Source of the DNA: Nemertoderma westbladi | Taxonomy: Eukaryota > Xenacoelomorpha > Nemertodermatida > Nemertodermatidae | Direction of reading: 5' to 3' | Assembly (NCBI GenBank): GCA_032718475.1 | Contig: JAUCBJ010006058.1 | Coordinates: 1-28,218, forward strand | Length of the DNA stretch: 28,218 bases | In this document: one piece after another, positions 1-10,544 of the stretch | Layout of the letters: the number at the start of each line of letters is the position of its first letter | How positions within the stretch are numbered: the stretch's first letter is position 1 | Made by a program: the position numbers and the translations under genes | Notes under the pieces: model-generated | What the model saw: the letters and a program-made list of their open reading frames with translations, nothing else | The model's database searches: none | What the model was told of the DNA's origin: nothing

Positions 1-860
1 AGCAGTAAACCAACTGATATTGAGACCTAATGGTTGTATGGTAGGCCTACTATTTATAAATCGTTAGATTTGATTTATAATATATATATACCCGTTTTAA
101 TGGGTTTTGTCAATGTTTGAAATAAATGTTATTATTTCTGGGGAGTAATCACTACACAAAGCGGTGCGCTTTCAGTGAAGTGTTACTTATAGGACACTAA
201 AACAAATAATACTAATTTACCTAAGTTACTTAATACTACAAATTACGTACAATTCGGGTGAGATTACAATCTCTAAATAAACACAAAAATTTACAAAAAA
301 CACAAATACGAATTTTCAGGGTAATTTTACAAGAAGTCTACAAACCAGCCTAACAAAGGGTTAGAATTCTGGTTATTACAACGGACAGGGTACTACGGTA
401 TTTGAAATAATAAGTAGTAGTAAATACACTGCGTTGTCCAGATAGGAAATACCACCGCCTGACGACCTATAGCCGTATCGCTATAGGTACTACGTTATGT
501 ATCACGGAATGTCCTACCTAGAAGTTAATAGAGCTAATCGAACGTGCCTATCAACCACTTTACAACACAAATATAATGCCTACACTAATTACTCTCGGAA
601 AGCACTGTACACTAAACCCTAAATTAGGTACGAGTACTTGTACAACAGATAATCAGTAGTTAAATATACTTGAACAGCTAAAAGAACCACGGCATCTGCT
701 GGAGTGACCGATGCACAAAATCACCAGTCTTTACCTACGCCAAGCAGCCCGTGTAGTACCGGGGTTAATTTAACTATAGCGGTATGTATAACAAACACAA
801 TTACTGTAGGAACAAACTTGGGGAATGAATGTTGCGAATAATCGCATAAACTCTGAATAA
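1..860. other. Non-coding AT-rich stretch
   Basis: I see no coding sequence or RNA gene here. Reading frames are short and show no recognisable protein. The TAGGCCTA palindrome that recurs in this genome occurs at 42-49, and a short hairpin lies at 465-488 (8-bp arms ACCTATAG / CTATAGGT around an 8-base loop). Confidence 0.6.
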
Positions 861-1436
861 TAAATATTACGCTACGCGTACAACTACTCAAACAAAATGC
901 AGACCGAACACTGACAGACTACTATCAAGCCTAAACAAACTACGGTATATGCAGACTCCGAAATAATTAGGTAGTATGCGTTCTAACCCAGTAGTACGAC
1001 TTATTCTTTAATTGGGGGTTTACCTTACAGCATTCGCTGCCCCTACTTCCTAACCGTTCTTTATCGGACAAGTGATCTACACACGCTGCAATCCGCTCAG
1101 GCCTAATAACAGCCAGACAACTATCCAGCCTACAAATTATCTAAATAAAATTATACGCTACCCGTACAGACTTACACAAACAAAGTACAGACTAAACGAT
1201 GGCAGACTACTCTCAAGCCTAAATAAACTACAGGACATGCAGACTCCGAAATGATTAGGGAGTATGCGTTCTAACCCAGTAGTACGACTTATTCTTTAGT
1301 TGGGGGTTTACCTTACAGCATTCGCTGCCCCTACTTCCTAACCGTACTTAATCGGACAGGTGATCTACACACACTGCAATCCGTTCGGACCTAACAGCAA
1401 TCAGACAACAGCTCAGCCTACAAATTGTCTGTACAA
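861..1436. repeat. Two direct copies of a ~288-bp repeat
   Basis: The block from about 861 to 1148 is repeated at about 1149 to 1436. Shared landmarks are the string beginning ATGCAGACTCCGAAAT at 949 and at 1237, followed in both by TAGTACGACTTATTCTTTA, GGGGGTTTACCTTACAGC and a CACTGCAATCCG-like end. The copies differ at scattered positions, so this is an old tandem duplication. Nothing in it looks coding. Confidence 0.85.
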
Positions 1437-1602
1437 TCTGATCAGGTTTACACGCCTTCTGTTCAATACTGGCCTACAAACAAATAAAACTGACAGAAAT
1501 AAGTAAGCTCCAAAAGAAACAAGGGGTGTACAGTCCCTAATCTCTTAAACAGCCTACCGGTATACAACAACCAAGTCGAATAATACTAATGTACTTATAC
1601 GG

Positions 1603-1762
1603 GAAGTACCGGTTAGGACAGTTAGGCCTACGGACCTACAGAAGTACCGGTTCTGGCAGTTGGACCTACGGGCCTACAGCTACAGCAGTACCGGTTCTTG
1701 CAGTTGGGCCTACTGACCTACAGAAGTACCGGTTCAAGTTTACCGGTTGACCGGTATTTTCA
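1603..1762. repeat. 38-bp tandem repeat rich in ACCGGTT and GGCCTAC
   Basis: The motif AGTACCGGTT begins at 1605, 1643, 1687 and 1725, giving spacings of 38, 44 and 38. Between these anchors lies a degenerate GCAGTTGGACCTACGG-type sequence. The last unit decays into TTACCGGTTGACCGGTATT. It is a short minisatellite built from the two palindromes common elsewhere in the window. Confidence 0.8.
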
Positions 1763-2474
1763 ACTTTATTGCTTACTGCAATAAAGAAGCTATATCCGTT
1801 ATTGTTCGCGCTTTCAGACCTTTGGCAGTTTAACCCGCCAAATTAGGATGTCTTCTAGATAATAAATCACCTTTAGTCTATAACAAGTATTTAATTCACT
1901 ACACTAGTCGAAACCAATCTGTGCGCGATCATTCACCCGTTGGATATACCCGGGAGATTGGGTTCGACGGCTTAATTTTATTGCTATGTAAGCCTAATGT
2001 ATTATTCGACTGACAGTATTATATAATCTCTGACAATATTATTCACCTTCGGGAAATATTAACAGTTCCTTTAGGACGTGGCGCTCTATCTATATAAACA
2101 GAGTTATGACTTAAACTACTCACAACGATATGGCTTAGTTACAATTCACATATATGGCGCATTCTTTAGGAAATGCTTCGTTATCAGTCTCACTCATACA
2201 CAATGCTGCACAATACTGCACACTGATCTGCCGATCTTCACTGATTTTAGTCACATATAAAAGGAACACAGACCGAATCACGTAGGGTCTATCAAATAAC
2301 ATTAGATTCACTTCAAACCACTCAACATAGGTCGCAATCATTTATCTGTAACCCTTCTCTCTTACCTTCGGTATATCAAGAATATTGGGTTTTCGGGGTT
2401 ATTTGTCGTTATTCCAAATATAATAATTCATCAACCATATTATGAAGAACCGACAGTAAATAGCAGTATAACAA
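1763..2474. other. Non-coding stretch, no feature seen
   Basis: I see no gene, RNA or repeat that I can support. Short open frames on both strands around 2078-2341 overlap each other and have no recognisable composition. Confidence 0.5.
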
Positions 2475-2565
2475 TATAAAAGTATGCACAGTGTTACACA
2501 GTATGCAGTGTATGCAGTACTGCAGTATGCAGTATGCAGACATCAGTCATCAGACATCAGTGATA
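2475..2565. repeat. Degenerate ATGCAGT / CATCAG simple repeat
   Basis: A run of imperfect ATGCAGT-type heptamers passes into CATCAGT-type units. This is low-complexity sequence with no coding signal. Confidence 0.7.
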
Positions 2566-3400
2566 ACGGATATATGTCCTTATAATTAAGCCTACTAGTG
2601 TAGGACTAAAAACTGAAAACACGGAGGTGCCAAAAGCCGGTTCTTAGGCTCTGGGCAAAACATAACACTGAACTACTGAGTTTCTGTATACCTCCATCAC
2701 AGAGACAACAAACGCTCTGATTGGTCAACCTGAACAACGAGAGACAAAGAAACAAAGAAACGTCGACGTGGCAATATCAGCTGCTAGCCGTCGTCATGGT
2801 AGCGACACTGTTTTCAAGAGTATCGAGCTTTTACGTCACGGAATTACGGATTATGTCCTCTAAAGTACAAATACAGAAGAAATAGCTTTTATGTCCGCTA
2901 AAACACCAGTACAGCAAGGACACGGCCTTTTTATGCCTGGTAAACCAACTACAGAGTATTTTACGGGAAAAATAAGGAAAAATAACCGGACAATTCAGCA
3001 AAAGCTTTTACAACATTCTTATTATTGGCTCTCCTAATCTCAGAATGGTAATATGTGAAATCTGATTGGTTGATATGGGTTGTCAACATGTTTCTTGTAC
3101 CTGAGGATCAGTTTCCTTTGCTTTCCAGAGGGAAATTTGAACATTGGCTTACATATTGTGAGCCAATGCTTCAATAAGCGGTAATTGAAAAAACACGTGC
3201 ATTCATATTGTTAAAAAAGACAATTCCCTTTAATTTTTCCGTTCCAAAAAATTGAGTAGATAGGAAAATATGTCTAAGATGATTTTCGAATGCTCCAATA
3301 GATTGTTAATAGATTTTAACCAAGTGAATAGTGTTTTAAAGATTGTTGTCCCACAACAACATTGCCCATTTAAGAAAGCTCTAATTACACTGTTATTAGT
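2566..3400. other. Non-coding stretch, no feature seen
   Basis: No supported gene. The stretch separates the simple repeat from the first LINE fragment. There is a small purine-rich patch near 2738-2762. Confidence 0.5.
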
Positions 3401-3424
3401 TTTTATTTCACCCTTTCACAGAAT

Positions 3425-3735
3425 CTGAAACTAGAACAAAGCCACCTCCGCTTTGCAGGACATTGCTTTCGCCGTGAGGACCAGCCAGCCTTGTGCTTCA
3501 GAGGCCTCGCAGAGAGAATATGCTTGTGGACAGCCCATGACTTTCTTGAGACGCATCTTGAAGGACACTGGCTTTGAAGATGCGGATGATCTAGCAAAAA
3601 TGTCATGGGTGATTGGGAATTGTGGCGGCAAAACTTTGTCGACAAGCCGGCCCAGCATTCTTAATATATATGTAATATATATATAATGCAGCTGCAATGC
3701 AGCATGCCGATCGTATTAGTAGTACTTCACTGTGT
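3425..3735 (+). mobile_element. LINE 3'-end fragment, copy 1 (non-LTR retrotransposon)
   Basis: One frame reads LRFAGHCFRREDQPA, the conserved block that follows the reverse-transcriptase domain in many LINE ORF2 proteins (family pattern R-x-AGH-x2-R). After a frameshift the continuation is FLRRILKDTGFEDADDLAKM, which matches the 'L-x-DTG' C-terminal tail of the same proteins. The reading frame is broken, so it is not functional. The 3' tail, with CAATGCAGCATGCCGAT near 3694-3710, is shared with the copies at 3736-4110 and 20757-21070. The upstream RT domain is missing, as expected for a 5'-truncated insertion. Confidence 0.85.
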
Positions 3736-4110
3736 CAAGTACAATGCACACATCTCCAACCAGACACTATAAAACATTGGAGGTGCCTCATCGGTTCCTC
3801 CAAGCTTGACACTAGAACAAAACCCCCTCCGCTTTGCAGGACATTGCTTTCACCGTGAGGACCAGCCAGTGCATAATCTTGTGTTTTGAAGGCCTCATTG
3901 AGTGAATAAGCATGGTGGACAGCCCATGACTTTCTTGAGACGCATCTTGAGGACATTGGCTTTGAAGATGCGGATGATCTAGTAAATGAAATGGGTTATA
4001 GGGAATTGCGGCGGCGAAATTTTGTCGACAAGCCGGCAAAGCTTTCTTAAAAATGCAGCTCCAATGCAGCATACCGATCCTAGGCACTAGGAGTAGTAGT
4101 TCGGTACCAG
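3736..4110 (+). mobile_element. LINE 3'-end fragment, copy 2
   Basis: This is the same family and orientation as copy 1. It includes the LRFAGHCF-type block, the tail around the bases encoding DADDL (about 3966-3980) and a close match to the NFVDKPAK-type end before a stop at about 4050. Upstream of the coding remnant is a leader (about 3736-3800, including CATCTCCAACCAGACACTAT) that is absent from copy 1 but present, inverted, beside copy 3 at 20.8-21.1 kb. It is not an intact element. Confidence 0.85.
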
Positions 4111-4787
4111 AACAAAGAGAAGGTGTATTCAATTGTCATACTAGATAGTAATGATAGTCTGATACAGTAGTGGGGAAGATGAATCTGATACTATTTTACC
4201 AAATATTTTTGCTACCATTAATGCTCATTGTTGTTCCTGAACAACATTCATTAAAAATATTCAAATAATAAAAAAAAAAAAAATTTTTTTGGCATTAATG
4301 TGTTCTTTTAGACTGTTTTCAGTTTATCTAACCTAAAAAAAAATTTTCTAAACAACCATTAAAAATAATTCGAGCAGCAGAGGGTTAATGCTCCTTCAGT
4401 TTTTGCAGCAGCCTTGCACTTCTGCAAATGAGATATCGCCAATCAGCCAATGGGAATATCTGGGCGTACAGACACTTTTACTTCAAAGTTATCAGACAAT
4501 ACCCTGTCATTACCGGTATTGATGAGCTTTTCAAAGTGGGCCTTCCAACCATTGAGTTGATCGGCTGGTGATTCTGCCTTACTGCCTTAACCTTGGTGGT
4601 TTGCTGTCTTTTCCGCCTAGTCAGCCAGTAAGCAAGTTTATCGATTTCCATGCCTGGGATGATTGCCTGCTGTCGTCGGCATCATTGATGGCATCAACCT
4701 GTTGTTTTATAAGCTCCTGCTGTCCTATAGATGAACAGAACTGCCTGTTCGTTATTCGAAGAAATACGGGGTAGGCCCTATAACTTT
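4111..4787. other. Non-coding stretch with a poly-A/T run
   Basis: I see no gene. An A-run passing directly into a T-run lies at about 4269-4290. Short open frames on opposite strands overlap around 4568-4959 and show no protein-like composition. Confidence 0.5.
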
Positions 4788-5927
4788 TCGCCGTATCCGT
4801 ATTCGTATGCATTTGCCGTATCCGTATGTCAGTATGTAGTGTACATACGCGTATGTGCCGTATGTAATGGATTCCTATGGAGAATAATCCATATGTGATT
4901 TTAGAGATTACAGTAGGCATTGCAGCATTGCGGACCAGTAAGAAGTGCACATCACACATGCAGACTGAAGACAGGTAGGCCTACTTCTGTACTTAAAGCT
5001 AAGTGCAGAAGTGATTTAAAGAGTGTGGCTGCCGCTACCTTTTGTCAAATAAACAATGCAGGACAGGTCCAGGATGAGTGACAGCCAGACAGCCGCCAGC
5101 CCCAGGATGCGCCAGCAGTGCAGTACCTATTAACCATCTCTTCTTGACGCCGCTTGGAAATCTAACCAACCGTGATTTATTTTTGAACTGTTTTTCCACC
5201 AACCTGGCTATAAAATGTTGTTGGCTGCTACAGTCTGACAGTACCGGTATACTGGTATATGGCACTAACAATAACATAGTATAGACTGATAGAAGCAGCA
5301 ATGAGCAGATGAGAATGCTAAGGGAATAAACATTCGCACAGATATTGAAAGCCGTCGCAGCGTCGTGCCAGTCTGTCCTTCTTTGTGAATTTATTAACAT
5401 ATAATACAGTAATATACCTTTACTTTCGCTGTTTCGGGGCCAGTATATAGGCTATTTAGTTAACCATAGGCAACCAGCAACCAGTCAGCCAGTGCCAACA
5501 AGTCCAGCCTAGTGCCAGTTAGTCAAACCACGTGTCAGCGAGTGCAACCGGGTGCCAGTAATTAATCTAAAACCAACCTGCCAACCGGGCGGCCAGGTGT
5601 CAGTTCAGTTAGTACAATAAAACAAGCGCTGTGGCGCATCCCGGGGCTGAAGGATATCATCTGTCACTCCTGCACTCATCCTGGACCTACAATGTTTATT
5701 TGCCATTAGGTAGCGGCAGCCGCACTCTTTAACAGTTTAAATCATATTGCTTTTAAGTAGGCCTACCTGTCTTCAGTCTGCATGTGTGCTGTGCACTTCT
5801 TACTGGTCCGCAATGCCTAATCTTTAAAATCACATACGGATTATTCTCCATAGGAATCCATTACATACGCACATACGCGTATGTGCAAACGGATACGGCA
5901 AATGCATACGGATACGGATACGGCGAA
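4788..5927. mobile_element. Foldback element with ~300-bp inverted arms
   Basis: The left arm (about 4788-5086) and right arm (about 5655-5927) are imperfect reverse complements. Matching landmarks include AATGGATTCCTATGGAGAAT (left) against its complement at about 5845, GCGGACCAGTAAGAAGTGCA against its complement, the GTAGGCCTACTT block, the GGCTGCCGCTACCT block and the GGTCCAGGATGAGTG block. The outer tips carry short direct subrepeats of the CGTATCCGTAT type. The roughly 570-bp centre has no protein I recognise, although it is rich in CCAGTxxxx-type short repeats near 5470-5600. The structure fits a non-autonomous foldback transposon; no transposase is present. Confidence 0.8.
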
Positions 5928-6119
5928 TACGGTAATTGAATTTGACACGACTTACGATTTGCGTTCGACGTCTTGAAGCCGTCTCTAATTGGTCTGGTCC
6001 CAAGAACTACTATGCTGCTATGATTCTACAGTAGACCCTGCACCGCTGCACCCTGATTGGTTCCTAAAAAATTAGAGCAAATTGCAGAATTGATTTGTAT
6101 AATGGAAGGTACCGGTACC

Positions 6120-6310
6120 TGGGTACTGTAGGCCTAATAATACCGGTACACGGTAATACATAATACTACTGCAATATTTGCTTACTGCTTATATTATTAG
6201 CCTATATATCTGTATATATATATATTAAATACATATATTTAATTTAATAATATTATAATATACCGGTACATATATAAAATATATATTAAATACTAGCCTT
6301 TCGCATTTAG
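6120..6310 (+). promoter_or_regulatory. Upstream region of copy A with AT dinucleotide block
   Basis: The stretch 6180-6290 is almost pure A/T with TATATATA runs and sits 100-200 bp before the start codon of copy A. Copy B lacks this block: the flanking bases (GCTTACTGCTTA ... TTTAGGCCTAGTG) are nearly adjacent there. It could serve as a TATA-like promoter, but it may equally be a simple-repeat insertion. Confidence 0.3.
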
Positions 6311-6385
6311 GCCTAGTGCGTAGTGAACTTGGAAGTGCGGACTTGGAACTGAGTTCAACTGAAGTGACAATCAGACAACTGGACA

Positions 6386-7568
6386 ATGGAACGGTTTACT
6401 TGTGAGTCGAACAACGCATTGTTAATTACCAAATCTATGTTCGCGAACATCTGTTCAGAAAATGATTCGTTTGTGCGGACGTTTCTCGAAGAATACCTGG
6501 ACGCGAACTCGAGTTTTCTGGACGATTATGTTGTTAATAAATGTACGGCTGCTTATATTACTGAGTGGCTGCTGCGTTCACTCTCCTCTGGGTTTAACAA
6601 CGCCGCCACCACCTCGGCTTTACCACACAACACGACCCAATCACCGGTTACTGTCCGGACTGCCGGGTACCGCGAGACCAGTATGCCGCAGTGTCCATTG
6701 ACGACATCGGCGTCGACACCTACGTACCACCACAATGACTATCCTGCGACAGGAAAGCATCCACAATCTCGATACTCGAATCAACCCACGCCAACTACCG
6801 AACCCTCTTCTATGCAGCCTGTGGTGAGGTTACAACGTCTCAACCAGACAGACCTCCCGGGAGAACAAAGACAAATGGATTATAAACTGAGTCCAATAGA
6901 CACCGAACCAAACCCCATTGTATCTGAATCGAGTAATAATACAGCCAGTTCAACTTTATTATCTTATAACAACATATCCTCCTATACCCCCGCAGTAACC
7001 ACAACCAACTCAAACCATTATTCTACCCAACCTCTATCAGCAGACCAGTCAGATGTTCCGGTAATCCTACGCGTTAAGACGGAAGACGAAGTCGAATATG
7101 AACCCGACCTAAACGAGGTTGGCGATGGCTTGGGCGATTTGTTCTCCCCTATGGATGCAGCATATGGAATACGTCACGATATCCTAACTAACTCCCCGAC
7201 CCCCCACACCACCCAGGGTCTCTCCCCACTCACTAGCTCCCCGACCCCCCACACCACCCAGGGTCTCTCCCCACTCACTAGCTCCCCTACCCCCCACACC
7301 ACTCAGGATCTCTCCCCACTCACTAACTACCCGGCCCCCCACACCACTCAGGATCTCTCCCCACTTACTAACTCCCCTACTCCCCACACCACCCAGTGTC
7401 TCTCTCCACTCACTAACTCCCCTACTCCCCACACCACCCAGGGTCTCTCCCCACTCACTAACTCCTCGCCAAGCTTCACTACTCTGTCTCCAGGCGACTT
7501 CGACTTAAACCTCTCCAACATCTACAACTTCCCATTAAGTCCTAAATCAACGACAGTTTTTGATATCG
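6386..7568 (+). CDS. Zinc-finger gene, copy A, exon 1: PDE-like N-terminal motif, S/T/P-rich region, 15-residue repeats
   Basis: I do not recognise this gene by name. The exon encodes about 394 residues. Residues 34-66 (LEEYLDANSSFL, then DYVVNKCT, then ITEWLL) align without gaps to the segment preceding GAF-A in PDE5/6/11-type phosphodiesterases, whose pattern is roughly E-x2-L-D-x4-F-x3-Y-x-V-x-K-x-T-x5-W. Residues about 70-225 are rich in Ser, Thr, Pro and Asn. V230-K-T-E233 fits the SUMOylation consensus. Residues 270-359 are six 15-residue repeats (SPTPHTTQGLSPLTN type). The exon ends in a conserved acidic/hydrophobic stretch (DFDLNLSNIYNF). The end is set by a GT donor at 7569 that joins in phase (phase 1) to the acceptor before the finger exon at 9707. 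The domain order suggests a transcription factor, but this is inference. Copy B retains the same layout in damaged form. Confidence 0.7.
7193..7462 (+). repeat. 45-bp coding minisatellite, 6 units
   Basis: Six tandem 45-bp units encode 15 residues each, of the form S-P-T-P-H-T-T-Q-G/D/C-L-S-P-L-T-N/S. Each unit supplies about three Ser/Thr-Pro sites. The same minisatellite in copy B has 19 units. Confidence 0.95.
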
Positions 7569-7679
7569 GTTAGTTACTATGTGTTAGATTAAACAACCTT
7601 TAGTCCGTATTGGCCGGCAAACTAGTTAGCATTTTGAATCTAAATACCCTAATATACCTAATACAATATTGAATTTTAC

Positions 7680-7685
7680 AATAAA
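7680..7685 (+). terminator. Candidate intronic polyadenylation signal
   Basis: AATAAA lies 107 bases after the in-frame stop that would be used if the intron were kept. It could yield a finger-less, 395-residue product of copy A. The motif is common in AT-rich DNA, so this is weak evidence. Confidence 0.3.
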
Positions 7686-7848
7686 GAATGTTGTTAAATT
7701 CAAGAAAACAAGTTAAATAATTCAAATAAAACCAAGATTATCTTCATTACACATACAGCCTATTACCGCGGTACAACACCCTACACAATATTTTCCTCCA
7801 TTCACATGACATTTGGCCCTGCCCTATATAATAATGATGTGCTAGAGG

Positions 7849-7875
7849 CATCGCTCACTAATCGTGGCTCGCCCC
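7849..7875 (-). mobile_element. Terminal fragment of the GGGGCGAGCCACG inverted-repeat family
   Basis: The reverse complement begins GGGGCGAGCCACG and continues into a GTGAGCGATGCC-type sequence, matching the left terminus of the element at 11213-11527. I could not identify a paired end with confidence. Confidence 0.6.
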
Positions 7876-8148
7876 ACATTGTATTATACTACACACTAAC
7901 ACAGGCACGGACCCAAAGGAAGAGAGGCTATGGGACTACACCCTGGAATTTTGGAAGTGGCCAATAGTCATTTACTAATATGATGGGATAATTATTGGTA
8001 CAGTTTTGAAAATTGTTAATCCTGTAAGAATAAAATCATAAAAAAGTATATAAAATTTTGATGAAATTCAAACCACTATCTCTGGACTGGAAGTAGGTAT
8101 TGAGATTATTAAATATTTTTATGCGTTCTTTAAAATTACAAATTGAAG

Positions 8149-8270
8149 TAACAATAGATCAATCAAAGCTCATATCTTATTTAATTGACTAAAATATTAG
8201 CTAAATCCGAAGGTACCGTATAGCCTATGGGGTTTGAGGTCTCTGATTATATTACAACTTTCGAAATATA
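8149..8270. repeat. Intron block conserved between copies A and B
   Basis: The block (from AACAATAGATCAATCAAAGC through GTTTGAGGTCTCTGATTATA to ACAACTTTC) recurs at 14209-14318 with few changes and one short deletion. It confirms that the duplication spans the intron. I see no separate function in it. Confidence 0.85.
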
Positions 8271-8510
8271 ATGGTTCTAGCCACTAGAAGTGGGGTTGAG
8301 TAGAGAATTGGATGGATATGAAATGATACAATTAATGGGACTTATACAATTACACAAAGAATACAATTCTAACAATTACCCAACGAATCAATTAATTCCA
8401 AAATTGCAATATTGGGATACCAATTGCTATTTATAGCAGCCGAAATAATACCTTTTATACATTTTATAATTTGTCAAGTAATAGATCAACAAGCTAAATA
8501 TTTCCTCAAG

Positions 8511-9025
8511 GGGGCGTCACGCAAATTTTTCCGATTTTTGACCCCCCCCCCTCCCCCCTCTGTCACAAAGTGTCACACAAGCTCGACCCCCCCCCCCCCC
8601 CCTCTGTCACATTAGACAATTTGTAATACCCCCCCCCCCCCTCACCCCCGCCCCGACAAAAAATATGTTTATTGTAATGCCAAAATAAATATAAATTCAA
8701 TCACTATATCTACATTTTCCCACGGGCAAGTCAAGTGTTCTTATTCTATATTAATAACAGGTATTACAGTGTTGGAGTCAATGGCTTCTATGTCCTACTC
8801 AATTTATCGATTATACTCAATGTCATTGAGTTTATTGTTTTCCTTAAAGTTACCCACTCTTCTACACATGTGTGAAAGTCAAAGCCAAGCTAACATTAAA
8901 GCATAGAACATCGCCGTGACCGTCACAAAAGTCGACACCCCCCTCCCCCCTCTGTCACAAAATGTCACGCAAGCTCTAACCCCCCCTCCCCCCCTAGTGC
9001 GTGACATACTTTATGAACGCCCCCC
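8511..9025. mobile_element. C-rich repeat pair, possibly one inverted-repeat element
   Basis: Two clusters (about 8511-8655 and 8934-9025) share CCCCTCTGTCACAAA and TGTCACxCAAGCTC with long C-runs. The left edge GGGGGCGT and the right edge ACGCCCCC are inverted, both flanked by CAA. That suggests a short terminal-inverted-repeat element of about 515 bp, but the repeated motifs inside are direct, so the structure is uncertain. Confidence 0.45.
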
Positions 9026-9706
9026 AAGACATTTTTTGATAATTGGTAGACACTCATTACTCAATACGTGCTATTATTCTCTATATTTGTTTATTGTAAA
9101 CCAATTATCATCATCATAATTATAATTATTCCTTTTATATTTAATATACGGTTTCTACTATATGTAATTCGTAATGTCTAATTTATTTTATTTATCACTT
9201 AAGTAAAATTACAATGTTTACCCCGCTCGGGGACGTCAGGGTGTCGCTTTGTTGAAAAACAACTATGTATTTGAGTAGGTACCGACTATTTTGATTTCTT
9301 AATAGTTTGTTAATAAATCTAAATATCAGCTGGATTTTAATTTTGCAAAATAAAGTTTAAGATATTTGCGGTATTTACAATCGCCCTCAATTCATCGAAT
9401 ATTGATTAATTTAAAAAGTCGAATATATTATAATATAATGATATATAATAATGTAATAATTATATCTAATCGAATATATTATTTCGACTTCATTTCCTCA
9501 TTTTCGATTCGGATTCTAAGCAATGGAATTTGTTCGATTTGACTCGATGTCAGGCCCTGTCATACATACACTTTTATCAAAAATAAAATGACTTTAAATC
9601 TATTTTAATTCAGTAAGTCATGTTTTTTAATTATTTCATTACTTACATAATATTCTGATTTTAATCAATATTCTCCATTATTAAATCACTCCATTACTTT
9701 CTCTAG

Positions 9707-10253
9707 GTGACCAATCACAGCCATACCCTGATGATTCAGACACGCTCATTTCCGACGATGACGTAACACCCTGGAATATAAGTAATTCCTTCGACCAACC
9801 TGGTCCCTCTGGGATTCAACCCCAGGATATTGTGAAAGGAAGCCGCTCCAATGAGAAGCCTTTCAGCTGTGATACTTGTGGTAAGGCGTTCGCATGGAAA
9901 GGCAAGCTAATTAGACACCAACGGATCCACACCGGCGAGCGTCCTTACCAATGCGGCATCTGTTACAAACGTTTCGCTCACCTAGTGCAACCTAACCTCG
10001 CACAAGCGGACGCATTCCGGAGAGCGTCCGTTTGTGTGCGACACGTGCGGGAAGGGATTTACGCAGAGCTGCAATCTAAAAACTCACAAGAGATCACATA
10101 CAGGGGAACGGCCGTTTAGCTGCGATACATGCGGTAAATGTTTCTCACACCGACATCAAGTAAAGCGCCACAAATGTATCCGCAGTGGGGAGACTCGGTA
10201 ACTGTAATGTTTGTAAGAAACGTTTCCTAACTTCCGGTAAACTTGTTAGACAC
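9707..10253 (+). pseudogene. Zinc-finger gene, copy A, finger exon with frameshifts
   Basis: The exon opens with [11 protein letters not shown] and reaches the first C2H2 finger ([10 protein letters not shown]...HQRIH, with a TGERPY linker). The second finger starts ([11 protein letters not shown]) and is then broken by a one-base frameshift near 9983-9986. In the shifted frame it continues as [10 protein letters not shown] and two more fingers follow ([13 protein letters not shown]..., [12 protein letters not shown]...); the last has lost its final His. A second frame break near 10198 precedes another finger (CNVCKKRF...VRHI) and a decayed remnant near 10318-10360. Spliced as it stands, copy A would encode 531 residues with one complete finger, ending at TAG 10117-10119. 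This is either a pseudogene or a gene with a truncated finger domain; assembly error is the main alternative. Confidence 0.75.
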
Positions 10254-10544
10254 ATTTAAATCATTGAGATATAGTGTTTATTGTACAAATGTATTGAAGC
10301 TCCGAATTAAGTATAACTGCAACGTGTGTCAGAAACATTTCTCACGGTTTGATGATGATTTTAGGACAAAACAGATTTATTCCTCTGCCTATTCATTTGA
10401 GTACTTTGGGTTCAAATTCATGATCTTCAAAATATTTAAAGATCTAACATATTAAATTTCTACACGGAAAGTAATAATTGCTTCTTTCTGTTTTCTTTCA
10501 TTATATTTTTCAGATAGGGGGGTGGGGTCTTTTCAGAAAGAGGA
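10254..10544. other. Decayed finger remnant, then non-coding
   Basis: A degenerate finger-like piece (NCNVCQKHFSR) sits at about 10316-10350. Beyond it I see only AT-rich sequence. Confidence 0.5.

Larger units (their letters stand above)
7569..9706 (+). other. Intron of copy A
   Basis: The donor is GTTAGT at 7569 and the acceptor is TTTCTCTAG ending at 9706. Joining gives a continuous frame [12 protein letters not shown] into the fingers. Without splicing, the frame stops at TAG 7571-7573, and AATAAA at 7680-7685 could end such a transcript. The intron holds a fragment of an inverted-repeat element (7849-7875), a block conserved with intron B (8149-8270) and C-rich repeats (8511-9025). The rest is AT-rich with no gene seen. 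Confidence 0.75.
5929..10042 (+). repeat. Tandem segmental duplication, unit A
   Basis: This unit matches 11031-15860. Homology starts at the sequence ACGGTAATT, directly at the right tip of the foldback element, and includes the 5' flank (TTTGTATAATGG at about 6090), exon 1, blocks of the intron (8149-8270) and the zinc-finger exon. It fades in the third finger, where unit B is cut off. The offset grows from about 5,100 at the left edge to about 5,820 at the finger exon because each unit received different insertions. Confidence 0.9.

Noticed and set aside
5035-5400. 121-codon minus-strand open frame in the foldback element
   Set aside because: It overlaps the inverted arm and loop, has no recognisable domain, and the other arm does not keep the frame.
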